DNA of 64,000 nt from Candidatus Poribacteria bacterium (GCA_012963885.1 DTUY01000218.1:82440-146439), one strand, 5' to 3'; positions 44,801-54,896 are shown, counted from the stretch's first letter. The notes: generated by a model from the sequence alone, not told the origin. Translations and numbers: made by a program.

Positions 44801-45309
44801 TGGCAGCTGAAGCCATTCGCGATTCCATTCTACAGGTGAGCGGTGCCATAGACCTGACTATGGGAGGCGTTGGATATGAGGTGTTTGAACCAAATACTAA
44901 TTATGTCCGTGTTTATAATCCAAAGAAAGAATTTGGTCCAACTGAATGGCGGCGTATGGTTTACCAGCGAAAAATTCGTATGGAAGGAGACGCAACTTTT
45001 GAAGCCTTCGATTGTCCGGATGGAGGGCAAGTTTGTCCCAAGAGGACCCGTTCGATAACAGCCCTGCAAGCCCTGAATTTATTAAACAGTCATTTTATGG
45101 TTCAACAGGCAGATTTGTTTTCCCAACGGCTATTGCAGGAAACCAACCAAAATACTTCGGCTCAAGTTCGTCTGGGATTTCAACTGGCCTATGGCCGAAA
45201 ACCAGACCGCCAGGAACTACAAAGATCGATAGCATTAGTTGAATCGCATGGGTTACCAATTTTCTGTCGAGCGATTTTCAATACCAATGAATTTATGTTC
45301 ATTAACTAA
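41812..45309 (+). CDS. PSCyt1-DUF1549-DUF1553 cytochrome protein with inserted discoidin-like and carbohydrate-binding-like regions
   Basis: A 1165-residue planctomycete-type exported protein. After a hydrophobic leader comes PSCyt1 with a c-heme site KCYQCHGA (C54-H58). DUF1549 follows (about 155-390: [35 protein letters not shown]) and includes a second Cxx[14 protein letters not shown] (C356). The middle (about 430-800) holds a golvesin-like segment ([20 protein letters not shown]) and a discoidin-like region. DUF1553 closes the protein ([15 protein letters not shown]: [40 protein letters not shown]). ATG 41812 follows CAGGAGGAATT. Paired with a DUF1501 gene 58 bases downstream, as in planctomycetes; no defined reaction is known. 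Confidence 0.93.
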   Translation: MKKEKIQLLRIFLILLMVGLSCINCLTIAEQNKQGQDTKIDFDRDIEPILAAKCYQCHGANQQKSGLRLHDHQSALHGGDSMKPAIVPGNSSESYLIQRIISEDKFERMPPADKEPITPEEIRLLRMWIDQGANWPEKEDTAVADQSFQGDHWAFQPVERPKVPILHDAADKAWARNPIDNFIIARLDKKGLSPSEKADRSTLIRRWSQTLLGLPPSPEDVQQFVADQSPDAYEQLVDRLLASPHYGERWGQHWLDIVRFAETSGFEVNTPRPNAWHYRDYVIQAFNKDTPYNQFILEQLAGDTVGADVATGFLVAGPKDLVGSPDIRLTLAQRMDELHDMINTTGMTFMGLTTGCARCHDHKFDPISQRDYYAMQAVFSGVKHGDRVLSSPQYKENQKKAKETKEKRNKVKNQLSKFEPLAFTGKTLVIDDQLPETEASNLKKEKPSRTDTTILMEIGGTAGYTSGKKRGESNDTGGLGRLPNIGKKYTWWKAAHADVFTWNPGLSGYYQIWLSWGCGLSGRSNTTKALHAMDAEYHLDLDGDLATQDDRRLITIINQQKLADGTDAPTELVGASGSKNLWSGLYAAGIHELNRNSRIILRGGSSDAPVAADIMVFQQAADSLTLQESSPQLRPAVQTWQNSERFKPIEAKFVRFTILGTNGGEPCIDELEIYTEGSDSSNVALASTGAKATASGTLPGYEIHKLRHINDGLYGNSHSWISDEIGQGWVEIGLAQKATIHRIAWGRDLKGKFGDRTPIQYKIEVADEMRNWNLISSAEDRIPFVLTANKDSSSENSSGLFYPVIDLSEDAIVVLKELIGQVKVLDAELDQLALDVPMIYAGQFNQPEELTHWLYRGDPFQKRDVVKPSGISSFKGNLNLDNETLESQRRLKLAQWISDPKNPLTARVMVNRIWHYHFGEGIVNSPSDFGVNGGAPSHLQLLDWLASEFKDSGWSIKSIQRLIVLSSTYLQSSQPNTKGLELDVDCRLLWRFPPRRLAAEAIRDSILQVSGAIDLTMGGVGYEVFEPNTNYVRVYNPKKEFGPTEWRRMVYQRKIRMEGDATFEAFDCPDGGQVCPKRTRSITALQALNLLNSHFMVQQADLFSQRLLQETNQNTSAQVRLGFQLAYGRKPDRQELQRSIALVESHGLPIFCRAIFNTNEFMFIN

Positions 45310-45367
45310 TGAAGACCTTAGGATACGATTTTTCAGCATAATTTTTCAATATCAGGAGGAATGGGGC

Positions 45368-46855
45368 ATGTCCAAACACTCAATTTCACATTCTGGCCGG
45401 CGTTTGCTCAGTCGTCGAACCTTTCTGCAAGATACCAGCAATGGACTGAGTGCGATTGCCATGACTTATTTGCTAAGTAGTCAGGGGCTGTTACCGGCTC
45501 AGAATAAGCAGGTTGCTATTCGACCAGATGTTGATCCGCAGACACCGTTAGCAGCCAGGACACCTCATTTTTCCCCCAAAGCAAAAAAGGTGTTGGTCAT
45601 ATTTTGTTCTGGAGGATTTAGCCATGTAGATTCATGGGATTATAAACCCGAATTGATCCGTCGGCATAATCAACCCATGCCGGGTGCATCAGACCTGATT
45701 ACTTTTCAAGGCGCACAAGGCAACTTAATTCAAAGCCCCTACACTTTTGAGCCTCGAGGTGAGAGTGGAAAATATATTTCTGACCTCGTGCCAAACTTAG
45801 CAGAATTAGCCGACGAAATGTGCTTCATTCATTCCATGACCGCTCTCAAAAACACACATGGACCAGCTGAAAACCAGATGAATACAGGTTTCGCTCTGGA
45901 TGGGTTTCCCAGTATGGGGGCTTGGGCATCCTACGCACTCGGCACAGAAAACGAGAATCTGCCAGCATTTGTCTGCATCCCCGATCCCAGGGGTGTACCT
46001 CAATCGGGCCCCAATAATTGGAGCAATGGGTTCTTACCTGCTGTCTTTCAAGGTGCTCCTTTCAACGCAAGTAAGCCCATCTACAATTTAGCTAGGCCAA
46101 AAGGAATTAGCCGAGATAATGACTTGGCAACCTATGATTTCCTGCAGTTTATGAACGATAGACATTTGGAGAAATTCCCTGATGACACTGAACTGAGTGC
46201 GCGAGTATCAAGCTATGAACTAGCTGCTAAGATGCAATTGAGCGTGCCAGATATTAGCGATTTGTCGAAAGAAAGCCCAAGTATCATCAAACTGTATGGC
46301 GCGGACGATCCTGACCCAATTAGAGCCGGTTTTGCACGCAACTGCATTCTGGCCCGGCGTTTATTAGAAAAAGGTGTTCGTTTCGTTCAGTTATTCAACG
46401 GTGCTTATGCTATGGGAGAAGGCGTTGGAAATTGGGATGGTCATAAAACGCTTAAAGCTCAGTATGACATTCATGCCCCTATTCTTGATAAACCGGCAGC
46501 AGCATTACTGCGAGATTTAAAAGCTCGAGGCTTACTTGATGATACGCTGGTTGTTTGGGCTACCGAGTTTGGTAGAATGCCGACTTTCCAGATGAGCGCG
46601 AGCGGCCGTGACCACAATCCCTATGGATTTACAACTTGGATGGCTGGAGCTGGAGTCAAACCGGCTTTTTCATATGGTGCGACAGACGAGTTTGGATACC
46701 AAGCAGCTGAAAATGTGGTGACTGTTTATGACTTTCATGCTACGATCCTGCATCTGCTAGGCTTGGATCACACCCAACTTAGTTTCTACCACAATGGGAT
46801 TGAACGTCGTTTAACGGATGTGCACGGGCACGTGATTAAAGATATACTTGCTTAG
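45368..46855 (+). CDS. DUF1501 protein with Tat signal
   Basis: A 495-residue DUF1501 protein, related to the sulfatase/alkaline-phosphatase superfamily. The start is ATG 45368 after AGGAGGAATGGGGC; the frame is open further upstream but unsupported. The N-terminus carries a twin-arginine motif, [11 protein letters not shown], for folded export. Landmarks: [46 protein letters not shown]-type [31 protein letters not shown] and [19 protein letters not shown]. Its usual partner, a DUF1549/1553 cytochrome protein, lies immediately upstream. The reaction is not established in the literature I know. Confidence 0.93.
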   Translation: MSKHSISHSGRRLLSRRTFLQDTSNGLSAIAMTYLLSSQGLLPAQNKQVAIRPDVDPQTPLAARTPHFSPKAKKVLVIFCSGGFSHVDSWDYKPELIRRHNQPMPGASDLITFQGAQGNLIQSPYTFEPRGESGKYISDLVPNLAELADEMCFIHSMTALKNTHGPAENQMNTGFALDGFPSMGAWASYALGTENENLPAFVCIPDPRGVPQSGPNNWSNGFLPAVFQGAPFNASKPIYNLARPKGISRDNDLATYDFLQFMNDRHLEKFPDDTELSARVSSYELAAKMQLSVPDISDLSKESPSIIKLYGADDPDPIRAGFARNCILARRLLEKGVRFVQLFNGAYAMGEGVGNWDGHKTLKAQYDIHAPILDKPAAALLRDLKARGLLDDTLVVWATEFGRMPTFQMSASGRDHNPYGFTTWMAGAGVKPAFSYGATDEFGYQAAENVVTVYDFHATILHLLGLDHTQLSFYHNGIERRLTDVHGHVIKDILA

Positions 46856-46882
46856 AATAAACAATTGGAGAAAGAGTTATAG

Positions 46883-47722
46883 ATGGATAATACCGAACAA
46901 TATGAATTTGATAGACAAGGGTTTTTGGTCTTGAAAGATTTTTTGACCTCTCAAGAGGTTGATAAACTTGCACCCGTGGTCAATAGATTGGTAGATCACG
47001 GAGAAGAACACTACGAACAGGAACCGCGAAAAAAGAGCAAATGGGGACCAAACTACCATGTCAATGCTGAGAACGGATACCATGTTAGTGGTGGGTTGGA
47101 ACATGGTGAGACAATTATTATCGAGGATTTTTTTAATTTTGACCTAGCCTTTGATTTTCTGGTCAATCACCCGAAGACAATGTCTTATATTGCGGGAATC
47201 GTACAGGGAGAAATTGGCATTAATAACTCCGAATTGAGGGTTAGGTATACGAGCAATGCTAGCGGTACTCATGGGGGTGGTCCGACCAATCCCAAATATC
47301 GTTATGCTGTCAATAGCAATGGAATCGACGCTATGATGGTTCGCATGATTTATTTTGTTCAAGATGTTGATGCCGATCAAGGGGCTTTTTGTGTTGTTCC
47401 AGGGACCCATAAGACCAAACTACCAATTCCCTATACATGTTCAGTTGATGAGGAACCTGGGATGATCGGCCTTGAGGTCAAAGCTGGAGACGCTATTCTG
47501 TTCACTGAAAATTTGCGTCATGGAGGGTTGACCAACCGGTCGGATCAAGTTCGTAAGACTTTGCATGTTGGTTATGGCCCTGCTTGGATGATGTCACAGA
47601 ACATCTCAACCATGGATGAAGTCCCTTACCTCAAACCTGAAACGTGGCATCGGTATGATCAGGGGCAACGCGACCTGTTCCAACCATGGTTAAGAAAAGA
47701 GCTGGAATATCAAAGTCCATAG
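46883..47722 (+). CDS. PhyH-family oxygenase lacking the HxD carboxylate (HGG type), copy 2
   Basis: A 279-residue paralogue of the gene at 39910; the two are colinear with only small gaps. The motif GTHGGGPT again has Gly in place of the iron-binding Asp (His130-Gly-Gly132). The distal histidine is in NLRHGGLTNRS and the arginine in DQVRKTLHVG. In both copies the motif region is followed by an NGID/DGIDxMMVRxIYF strand. ATG 46883 follows GGAGAAAGAG and the gene trails DUF1501 by 27 bases, so it is probably the last gene of that transcript. Retention of both copies suggests distinct substrates or dosage. Confidence 0.87.
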   Translation: MDNTEQYEFDRQGFLVLKDFLTSQEVDKLAPVVNRLVDHGEEHYEQEPRKKSKWGPNYHVNAENGYHVSGGLEHGETIIIEDFFNFDLAFDFLVNHPKTMSYIAGIVQGEIGINNSELRVRYTSNASGTHGGGPTNPKYRYAVNSNGIDAMMVRMIYFVQDVDADQGAFCVVPGTHKTKLPIPYTCSVDEEPGMIGLEVKAGDAILFTENLRHGGLTNRSDQVRKTLHVGYGPAWMMSQNISTMDEVPYLKPETWHRYDQGQRDLFQPWLRKELEYQSP

Positions 47723-48018
47723 TATTTTACACTGAATTGTGTACCGTTAAGAATCTTGCCTTAACCATGAATATACCTGCCATTTCCACCATCCCACCAT
47801 CCACTAGATTTTGCTGTGATCGAATGAACTCAAAATTATCCTGTCTTAAAGATAGTCAACTCTGATATTATTCATTTTTGTGATTCCAAAATTGGGTTTT
47901 TACCCCTTATTGATTGTTTACTGCGTTTATAAAGTAGTTCTCCACTAACTTTCGAAATTTAGTGCAACTTCCATCAGAGGTATATTGTGCATACAATAAT
48001 CCACAAGGAGAGATAAGA
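47723..48018. other. Intergenic region before the ABC importer genes
   Basis: A 296-base gap with no coding frame or hairpin terminator recognised. AAGGAGAG at about 48005-48012 is the ribosome binding site of the first binding-protein gene. It presumably holds a promoter for the importer operon. Confidence 0.4.
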
Positions 48019-49950
48019 ATGCGGAATAGATTGAGATTAATCACTTTGTTAGGTCTGGTTGGGATAAATATTATTCTGCTACCTGCATGTAAAGACCAAT
48101 CAAAGTCACAGTTGCCGGTCGATTTGCCTCGCCAGGACGTGTTCGTAGTTGACCAGATTTTTCGCTATAGCGTCGTTGAAAACTTTAACCTATGGATGCC
48201 GAATATACCAAGCCCAACTAGACAAGGTCTGATTATGGATTCGCTGTGGTATATCGATCAGGAAACAGGGAACAAGATTAACGCCCTCTCTACTGAGCCG
48301 CCTACTTACAACCAAGATTTCACCCAGATGACAGTCAAACTTCGCTCAGGGATGTACTGGAGTGATGGCGTGGAATTTACAGCCGACGATCTGGTTTTTA
48401 CGGTCAATAACCTGAAATCACATTTGGGTATGAACTGGTCGACTGAACTGAGTCTCTTCGTTAAGGAGGTTAAAAAAGTCGACAATTATACTGTTATCTT
48501 CGAACTTAACGATTCCAATCCACGGTTCCACTATTATTTTACTGTTAGATACAATGCGGTCTGGATGCAGCCCAAACACATCTGGAAGAATGTCGATGAC
48601 CCAATGACGTTCAAGTTTAATCCTCCGGTTTCACTGGGGGGCTATGAATATGCTGATTCGGATCCGGCAGGTTATTGGGAACTGTTCAAACAGCGAGAGG
48701 ATTGGCAAAGGACTACTGCAGGCATGTTGACCGGAAAACCCGGACCACCCTATATCATGACTGTCTTCTACGGTGGCTCTGAACGCAAAGTGATGGCTAT
48801 GGCTAGGCATGAACTTGACTTGTTTATGAACGTAGATTATGAAGCATTTCAAGCTGTGCTGAAGAAAACCCCAACGGCACGTTCCTGGTACAAAGAATTC
48901 CCTTGGGCTTATCCCAACGAGTTAAGTGGCCGTTACTTTGGTTTTAACCTCGGCCGTAAAACAGTTTTCACCAATAAGGACGTCCGTTGGGCATTGACGC
49001 TAGCATTAGATATCGTTGACCTACAAACGGAATATATCGGTGGAGTAGCACGAGTTACTGCTATTCCTCATCCAGCTACTCCAATCCAAATGGAACTGTA
49101 CCACAACCCATTGGAATCATGGTTGAAAGAATTTCAAATTGAGATTGAAGAGGGAATATTCTACCATCCATACGACGATGCAGTGACGGAACGAATTGCT
49201 GCTTGGGCACAAAAACAAGGATACTCAGTCCCTTCAGATGCCAAAGAATTGCGGTTGCTGTTTGGTACCGGGTGGTGGAAACATGATCCGAAAATTGCAG
49301 AACGATTATTGCTCAAGAGTGGCTTTACTCGCAATACAAACGGCAAATGGCTGACTCCTGATGGGGAACTGTGGACGATTAAGATGATCGTCGCCCCAGA
49401 CGAAGTAGATATTTATCGGTTGGCCATCGGAGCTCAGGATCAATGGGCAGATTTCGGCCTCAAACTGGAAATAGAGACGTTACAAAGAGATCCCTATTCA
49501 ACTCGCAACTATATGGGAGAGTTCGAATCCATCTCCAGTTGGGGAAATGCTTCTAGTGGAGACGCTACGGCCGATAAATGGCAGGCTATCTTTGGACTAC
49601 ACTCACAGTTCTATACGCCTAATGGTAAATCCACAGCAGCCAGAGGAAGCATCGACACACTCAGAATAAAATCCAAAGAGGTAGATCTAATTATTGACGA
49701 ATTGGGTAAAATCCATCCGGAGGATGACCGAGTTGTTGAATTGGGTCATGACTTCATGAAGCTATGGGTTGAAAACATGTTCTCAATTACTACCATTAGT
49801 TTTAAGAAGTTTGTTACTACTGATACGTACTATTGGACTGGTTTTCCAACCAGTGAAAATGCTTTCGTGCAACCACTCTACTGGTTTGGAGGAGGACGAT
49901 TTACCTTTCAGCATGTGGAATCAGCAATTCGAAACAAATCTGAACGGTAA
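48019..49950 (+). CDS. Family 5 (peptide/nickel-type) ABC substrate-binding lipoprotein, copy 1
   Basis: A 643-residue extracytoplasmic binding lipoprotein for an oligopeptide/dipeptide-type importer. ATG 48019 follows AAGGAGAGATAAGA. The lipobox LLPAC gives lipidation at Cys24. Family 5 landmarks are MTVKLRSGMYWSDGVEFTAD, DDLVFTVNNLKS and FTNKDVRWALTLALDIVDL. The protein is longer than the roughly 500-550 residues typical of the family, with about 80 extra C-terminal residues. It is duplicated in the next gene. Ligands may be peptides or sugars; only similarity of layout supports peptides. Confidence 0.92.
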   Translation: MRNRLRLITLLGLVGINIILLPACKDQSKSQLPVDLPRQDVFVVDQIFRYSVVENFNLWMPNIPSPTRQGLIMDSLWYIDQETGNKINALSTEPPTYNQDFTQMTVKLRSGMYWSDGVEFTADDLVFTVNNLKSHLGMNWSTELSLFVKEVKKVDNYTVIFELNDSNPRFHYYFTVRYNAVWMQPKHIWKNVDDPMTFKFNPPVSLGGYEYADSDPAGYWELFKQREDWQRTTAGMLTGKPGPPYIMTVFYGGSERKVMAMARHELDLFMNVDYEAFQAVLKKTPTARSWYKEFPWAYPNELSGRYFGFNLGRKTVFTNKDVRWALTLALDIVDLQTEYIGGVARVTAIPHPATPIQMELYHNPLESWLKEFQIEIEEGIFYHPYDDAVTERIAAWAQKQGYSVPSDAKELRLLFGTGWWKHDPKIAERLLLKSGFTRNTNGKWLTPDGELWTIKMIVAPDEVDIYRLAIGAQDQWADFGLKLEIETLQRDPYSTRNYMGEFESISSWGNASSGDATADKWQAIFGLHSQFYTPNGKSTAARGSIDTLRIKSKEVDLIIDELGKIHPEDDRVVELGHDFMKLWVENMFSITTISFKKFVTTDTYYWTGFPTSENAFVQPLYWFGGGRFTFQHVESAIRNKSER

Positions 49951-50095
49951 TGAGAAAACTATGGAAAGGAATTTCAGCATAGTTAGTATACAGGTCTTGT
50001 ATCATATATCTGCACCGAAAGGCACACCAACCAAACAAGCAGTAACCACTTGACCAAGATCCAACAAAATATCAAATTAAAGAAAGAAGATAAGA

Positions 50096-52027
50096 ATGCA
50101 AAATAGATCGAAATTAATAATTCTGTTAGGTCTGGTTGGAATAAATATTATCCTGCTAACTGCATGTAAAGATCGATTGAAGTCACAGTTGCCAGTCGAT
50201 TTACCTCGTCAAGACATATTGGTAGTTGACCAGATTTTTCGTTACAGCGTCGTTGAGAACTTTAACCTGTGGATGCCGGGGATACCAAACCCAACTAAAC
50301 AAGGTCTGATTATGGATTCACTGTGGTATATCGACCAAGAAACGGGTAAGCAGATCAACTCTCTCTCTACTGCCTCCCCTAGCTACAATCAAGATTTCAC
50401 TCAGATGACAGTCAAACTTCGCTCGGGGGTATACTGGAGTGACGGGGTGGAATTTACAGCCGATGACCTGGTTTTTACAGTCAATAATCTAAAATCAAAT
50501 CCAGGTATGCTCTGGTCAACTGAACTCGAACTCTTCGTTAAAGAGGTCAAAAAAGTCGATAAGTACACTGTTATCTTTGAACTTAAAGATTCCAATCCAC
50601 GATTCCACTATCAATTTACTGTTAGATATAATGCAGTCTGGATGCAACCCAAACACATCTGGCAGAATGTTGAGGATCCAATGACGTTCAAGTTCAATCC
50701 TCCGGTTTCACTGGGGGCCTACGAATACGCTGATTCGGATCCATCAGGCTACTGGGAACTATTTAAACGAAGGAAGGATTGGGAAAGGACTACTCCAGGC
50801 ATATTGACCGGAAAACCCGGTCCCCCCTATATCATGTCGGTTTTTTATGGTGATAGTGGACGCAAGGCCATGGCCATAATCAGACACGAACTTGATATGG
50901 TGCAAAATGTGGATTACGAAGCATTTCAAGCGATACTAAAAAAAGCGCCGACGGCTAGATCCTGGTACAAAGAATTCCCCTGGGCTTACCCTAATGAACA
51001 GAGTGCCCGTTACTTTGGCTTTAATCTCGGCAGCGAAACGGTTTTCACCAACAAAGACGTCCGTTGGGCATTGACCCTAGCATTAGATATCGTTGACCTA
51101 CAAACGGAATATATCGGTGGAGTAGCACGAGTTACTGCTATCCCTCACCCAGCGAGTCCCCCCCAAATGGAACTGTACCACAACCCATTGGAATCATGGT
51201 TGAAAGAATTGCAAATTGAGATTGAAGAAGGAACATTCTACCATCCATACGACGATGCGGTGCCAAAGAAGATTGCTGCTTGGGCACAAAAACAAGGATA
51301 CTCAGTCCCTTCGGATGCTAAAGAACTGCGGTTGCTGTTTGGTACCGGGTGGTGGAAACATGACCCAGAAATTGCAGAACGATTATTGCTTAAAAATGGC
51401 TTTACTCGCAATACAAACGGCAAATGGCTAACTCCTGATGGGGAACTGTGGACGATTAAGATGATCGTCGCCCCAGACGAGGTAGAAATATACCGGTTGG
51501 CCATCGGAGCTCAGGATCAATGGGCAAATTTCGGTCTCAAACTGGAAATAGAAACATTACAAAGAGATCCATATTATAATCGCAATTTGATGGGAGAGTT
51601 TGAAGCTATCTCCAGTTGGTCAAATGCTTCTGATGGAGACGCTACTGCCGATAAATGGAAGGCTATCTTCGGATTACACTCACAGTTTTATACACCTAAT
51701 GGTAAATCCACAGCCACCACAGGAAGCACCAACACCCTGAGAGTAAAATCCAAAGAGATGGATCTGATTATTGATGAACTGGACCAAATCCATCCAGAGG
51801 ATGACCGAGTTGTTGAATTGGGTCGTGAATTCATGAAGCTATGGGTTGAAAACATGTTCTCGATTATTACTATTAGTTTCAAGAACTTTACAACGGTTGA
51901 TCAATATTATTGGACTGGTTTCCCAACTAATGAAAACCCCTTCGTGCAACCGCTCTATTGGTTTGGAGGGGGACGTTTCACTTTTCAGCATGTGGAACCC
52001 GCGGCTGGAAACATACCTAAGCAATAA
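50096..52027 (+). CDS. Family 5 ABC substrate-binding lipoprotein, copy 2
   Basis: A tandem duplicate of the preceding gene, same length (643 residues) and lipobox at Cys24 (LLTAC). Long identical DNA runs occur, for example around 49015-49065 and 51094-51144. Differences concentrate in surface or pocket stretches such as AMARHELDLFMNVDYEA against AIIRHELDMVQNVDYEA and SRNYMGEF-type positions, so the two copies may recognise different ligands. It is followed 15 bases on by the permease gene and probably shares its transcript. Confidence 0.92.
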   Translation: MQNRSKLIILLGLVGINIILLTACKDRLKSQLPVDLPRQDILVVDQIFRYSVVENFNLWMPGIPNPTKQGLIMDSLWYIDQETGKQINSLSTASPSYNQDFTQMTVKLRSGVYWSDGVEFTADDLVFTVNNLKSNPGMLWSTELELFVKEVKKVDKYTVIFELKDSNPRFHYQFTVRYNAVWMQPKHIWQNVEDPMTFKFNPPVSLGAYEYADSDPSGYWELFKRRKDWERTTPGILTGKPGPPYIMSVFYGDSGRKAMAIIRHELDMVQNVDYEAFQAILKKAPTARSWYKEFPWAYPNEQSARYFGFNLGSETVFTNKDVRWALTLALDIVDLQTEYIGGVARVTAIPHPASPPQMELYHNPLESWLKELQIEIEEGTFYHPYDDAVPKKIAAWAQKQGYSVPSDAKELRLLFGTGWWKHDPEIAERLLLKNGFTRNTNGKWLTPDGELWTIKMIVAPDEVEIYRLAIGAQDQWANFGLKLEIETLQRDPYYNRNLMGEFEAISSWSNASDGDATADKWKAIFGLHSQFYTPNGKSTATTGSTNTLRVKSKEMDLIIDELDQIHPEDDRVVELGREFMKLWVENMFSIITISFKNFTTVDQYYWTGFPTNENPFVQPLYWFGGGRFTFQHVEPAAGNIPKQ

Positions 52028-52042
52028 AAAAGGAAACAGCCC

Positions 52043-53041
52043 ATGAATCTTCTAAAAAGCTATTTTTTGCCCAGACTTTCCCAATGGCTAATCACTATTT
52101 TTGTTGGGGTAACAGTAACATTTATTCTCCCCAGGCTTCTTCCAACTGACCCTGTTGAGAGAACGCTAAGTACACTTAGCAGTCTTCAAACCATGGATCC
52201 AAGAGCTGTAGAAAGCCTGAAGGAAGCATTAGAAGATCTATACGGTTTAGGTGGAAGTTCTGTTGAACAATACATCAACTATTGGAAGAGACTCATTCGG
52301 GGTGATTTAGGACCATCGATGAGTGCTTTCCCAACCCCAGTTATAGAAATTATTGGTGCAGGATTGCCATGGACAGTGGGATTGTTGACCTGTACTATCT
52401 TCATCTCCTGGGTTCTAGGTATTGTCTTAGGCACACTAGCCGGTTACCTTCCCAACAAGCTATGGTGCCAAGTTATGGATAAGATCTTTATTTCGATTTA
52501 TCCAATTCCTTATTACATTCTAGCCTTAATTTTGGTTATGGTATTTTGCTACCATTTCCAGGTCTTCCCACTTGTTGGTGGAGCCTCAGGAAAACCTGGG
52601 ATCAGTTGGTCTTACCTCAGCAGCATATTGTGGCATAGCTTTCTACCAGCGACTTCGCTGATTGTGGGATCGACCGCCTTTAGATTCATCATGGCCAAGG
52701 CCTTAACTTCCACCATCATCGCCAGCGATTACGTAAACTATGCTGAAACCGCTGGATTGTCGAGATGGCGAATCGTTTTGTTCTATATAATTAGAAATAC
52801 TTTGTTGCCTCACGCCACCGATTTGGGACTATCACTAGGAGGGATTTTTAGTGGAACAATGATCACCGAGGTTGTTTTCAGCTATCCTGGCATTGGTTAT
52901 TCACTCTACATGGGTCTTCTTCAGGCAGACTTTAATCTCATCTTGGGAATAACGGTATTTTCCATTGTCGGAATTGCCACAGCTGCTTTACTGGTAGACT
53001 TAAGTTATCCTCTTCTCGATCCTAGGGTAAGATACAAATAA
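52043..53041 (+). CDS. ABC transporter permease, DppB/OppB type
   Basis: An inner-membrane permease of 332 residues with about six helices. Family landmarks: the N-terminal PRLSQWLITIFVGVTVTFIL, then LPTDPVERTL, and the ATPase-contacting loop YVNYAETAGLSRWRIVLFYI (EAA-type). The periplasmic segment between helices 1 and 2 is typical of Dpp/Opp B subunits. The start ATG 52043 follows AAAGGAAACAGCCC. It is followed two bases later by the C-subunit gene, so they are translated together. Confidence 0.92.
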   Translation: MNLLKSYFLPRLSQWLITIFVGVTVTFILPRLLPTDPVERTLSTLSSLQTMDPRAVESLKEALEDLYGLGGSSVEQYINYWKRLIRGDLGPSMSAFPTPVIEIIGAGLPWTVGLLTCTIFISWVLGIVLGTLAGYLPNKLWCQVMDKIFISIYPIPYYILALILVMVFCYHFQVFPLVGGASGKPGISWSYLSSILWHSFLPATSLIVGSTAFRFIMAKALTSTIIASDYVNYAETAGLSRWRIVLFYIIRNTLLPHATDLGLSLGGIFSGTMITEVVFSYPGIGYSLYMGLLQADFNLILGITVFSIVGIATAALLVDLSYPLLDPRVRYK

Positions 53042-53043
53042 TA

Positions 53044-53895
53044 ATGAAAATTATAAGAGACTTATTTAAGTACCATCTATCGTTCCGTTTTGGTGCCATT
53101 ATTTTTCTACTCATCCTCCTGCTGGCGACACTTTCTTTTTTTTCACCCCATGAGGCAGCGAAGCGTCGCGTAGTACCTAAGAATGAAGCACCATCTTTTG
53201 ACCATATATTTGGCACCACATCCTTGGGACAGGATGTTTTCTGGATATTGACATTTGCTATTAGGAACACGCTTATAATTGCTGGTCTGGCCGTACTGAT
53301 TAGCAGATCAATCGCGGTGATTTTAGGATCTTTTTCCGGGTATGTAGGAGGAACAACCGACAGGATATTGCAGTCTATCGTCGACAGCTTTATCGTTATC
53401 CCCCGATTGCCTCTTTTAATTCTTATCTCTTTTGTTTTAAAGGGAGAATTGAGTTTCTTGCATTTAGCCTTGATTTTAGGATTCCTTGATATCGCCTGGC
53501 CCTCTAAACGCTATCGATCCCAAATCCTTAGTTTACGCGAACAGGAATTCACCTATACAGCAGTTTTCTCAGGCATGAATACATTTAAAGTCATTCTAAA
53601 AGAGCATTTCCCATTTTTTATTCCTTATCTGCTGGCCGACGCAGTCAGCGGGTTTCTATGGGCGATTGGAATTGAAATCACGCTGGCGGTTCTGGGGCTA
53701 TGTGACCTGACAACCCCAACTATTGGCACCATGATCTATTGGGGAAATTACTATCAAGCACTATTGATGCAAAGATTCTGGGTGCTAGCGGCACCAGTTG
53801 TTACTTCTATATTCATTGTAGTTGCATTTCATTTAATCTCAACAAGCCTCAGTGAATACCTTGATCCTCGGACAAGATTGAAGCGTTTGGGATAG
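53044..53895 (+). CDS. ABC transporter permease, DppC/OppC type
   Basis: The second membrane subunit, 283 residues, with about six helices. Landmarks: FGTTSLGQDVFWILTFAIRN (here IFGTTSLGQDVFW, a signature of C-type permeases) and the EAA-type loop LREQEFTYTAVFSGMNTFKV. It starts two bases after the B-subunit stop. It forms the channel together with the preceding protein and receives substrate from the two lipoproteins. Confidence 0.92.
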   Translation: MKIIRDLFKYHLSFRFGAIIFLLILLLATLSFFSPHEAAKRRVVPKNEAPSFDHIFGTTSLGQDVFWILTFAIRNTLIIAGLAVLISRSIAVILGSFSGYVGGTTDRILQSIVDSFIVIPRLPLLILISFVLKGELSFLHLALILGFLDIAWPSKRYRSQILSLREQEFTYTAVFSGMNTFKVILKEHFPFFIPYLLADAVSGFLWAIGIEITLAVLGLCDLTTPTIGTMIYWGNYYQALLMQRFWVLAAPVVTSIFIVVAFHLISTSLSEYLDPRTRLKRLG

Positions 53896-53906
53896 GAGGA
53901 TAGTTT

Positions 53907-54896
53907 ATGTCGATGATTGCCGAAGCTAAACATCTTAAAGCTTACTATATCACCCAATCTTATGGCGTTGAACGTACTGTCAAGGCTGTTGATGATATTT
54001 CCATTGGAATTAGGGAGAAAGAGGTGCTCGGCATTGCTGGAGAGTCGGGTTGCGGAAAGTCAACATTACTCAAGGTTCTCCTAGGTGCAATTGATCCGCC
54101 ATTAAGGATTATCGATGGGACTATGCAATATGAATTTGCTCAGGACAGTTACAATGTATTTTCAATGTCTAAGGACGAAATCAAGCAGACAAGGTGGACG
54201 CAAGTTTCATATATTCCGCAAGGTTCGATGCATGTCCTTAATCCTGTGCGCAGAGTCAGTGATACTTTTCACGACTTCATTGCAACACACCGAGATCTAG
54301 GCAGAAGTGAGACTGCTAAATTGGCTCGAGATTATTTGCAAAAACTAGGATTGCCTGAACAAGTAATGAGTGTCTATCCTCACCAGCTTTCTGGTGGAAT
54401 GCGGCAACGTGTAACGATTGCTCTAGCTACAATTCTCTCTCCTAAGCTCGTTTTGGCCGATGAACCGACGACTGCGCTGGATGTCCTGGTACAACGAGGA
54501 GTTGTCCAGTTACTGAAGGAAATTCAACAGCGTGAAGGAAGTACATTGGTGCTTGTGTCCCATGATATGGGAGTGCACGCCAACCTAGCGGACCGTATAG
54601 CTATTCTATACGCTGGAAAATTAGTAGAAGAAGCTGAAACTCAACGCATTTTCAAAACCCCCCAGCACCCATATACACAGTACCTGATAGAATCACTGCC
54701 GCGCTTGGGTGACAAAACGGAAAGATCAAGTATTCCAGGTAGACCACCAGCCTTGGATAATCCACCGGAAGGATGTAGATTCCATCCACGTTGTCCTCAT
54801 GCCATGGATGTTTGTACCAAAGAAGTACCACCTTTGGTTAATATTGGAGATGGACATAAGACGGCTTGCTTTTTAGTTTCAGAGGAGAAAAAATGA
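53907..54896 (+). CDS. ABC transporter ATP-binding protein, DppD/OppD type
   Basis: An ATPase of 329 residues: Walker A GESGCGKST (45-53), signature LSGGMRQRVT, Walker B VLADEPTTALDV and the switch histidine in LVSHDMG. The C-terminus carries the oligopeptide-specific extension GCRFHPRCPHAMDVC with cysteines that can hold an iron-sulfur cluster. ATG 53907 follows GGATAGGAGGATAG. Its stop overlaps the next start (ATGA at 54893-54896). Confidence 0.95.
   Translation: MSMIAEAKHLKAYYITQSYGVERTVKAVDDISIGIREKEVLGIAGESGCGKSTLLKVLLGAIDPPLRIIDGTMQYEFAQDSYNVFSMSKDEIKQTRWTQVSYIPQGSMHVLNPVRRVSDTFHDFIATHRDLGRSETAKLARDYLQKLGLPEQVMSVYPHQLSGGMRQRVTIALATILSPKLVLADEPTTALDVLVQRGVVQLLKEIQQREGSTLVLVSHDMGVHANLADRIAILYAGKLVEEAETQRIFKTPQHPYTQYLIESLPRLGDKTERSSIPGRPPALDNPPEGCRFHPRCPHAMDVCTKEVPPLVNIGDGHKTACFLVSEEKK

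Noticed and set aside
46883..47722. A strict claim that the HGG oxygenases are halogenases
   Set aside because: The missing carboxylate is necessary but not sufficient, and many uncharacterised PhyH-like proteins share HGG. Kept as a hypothesis in findings, not as an annotation.
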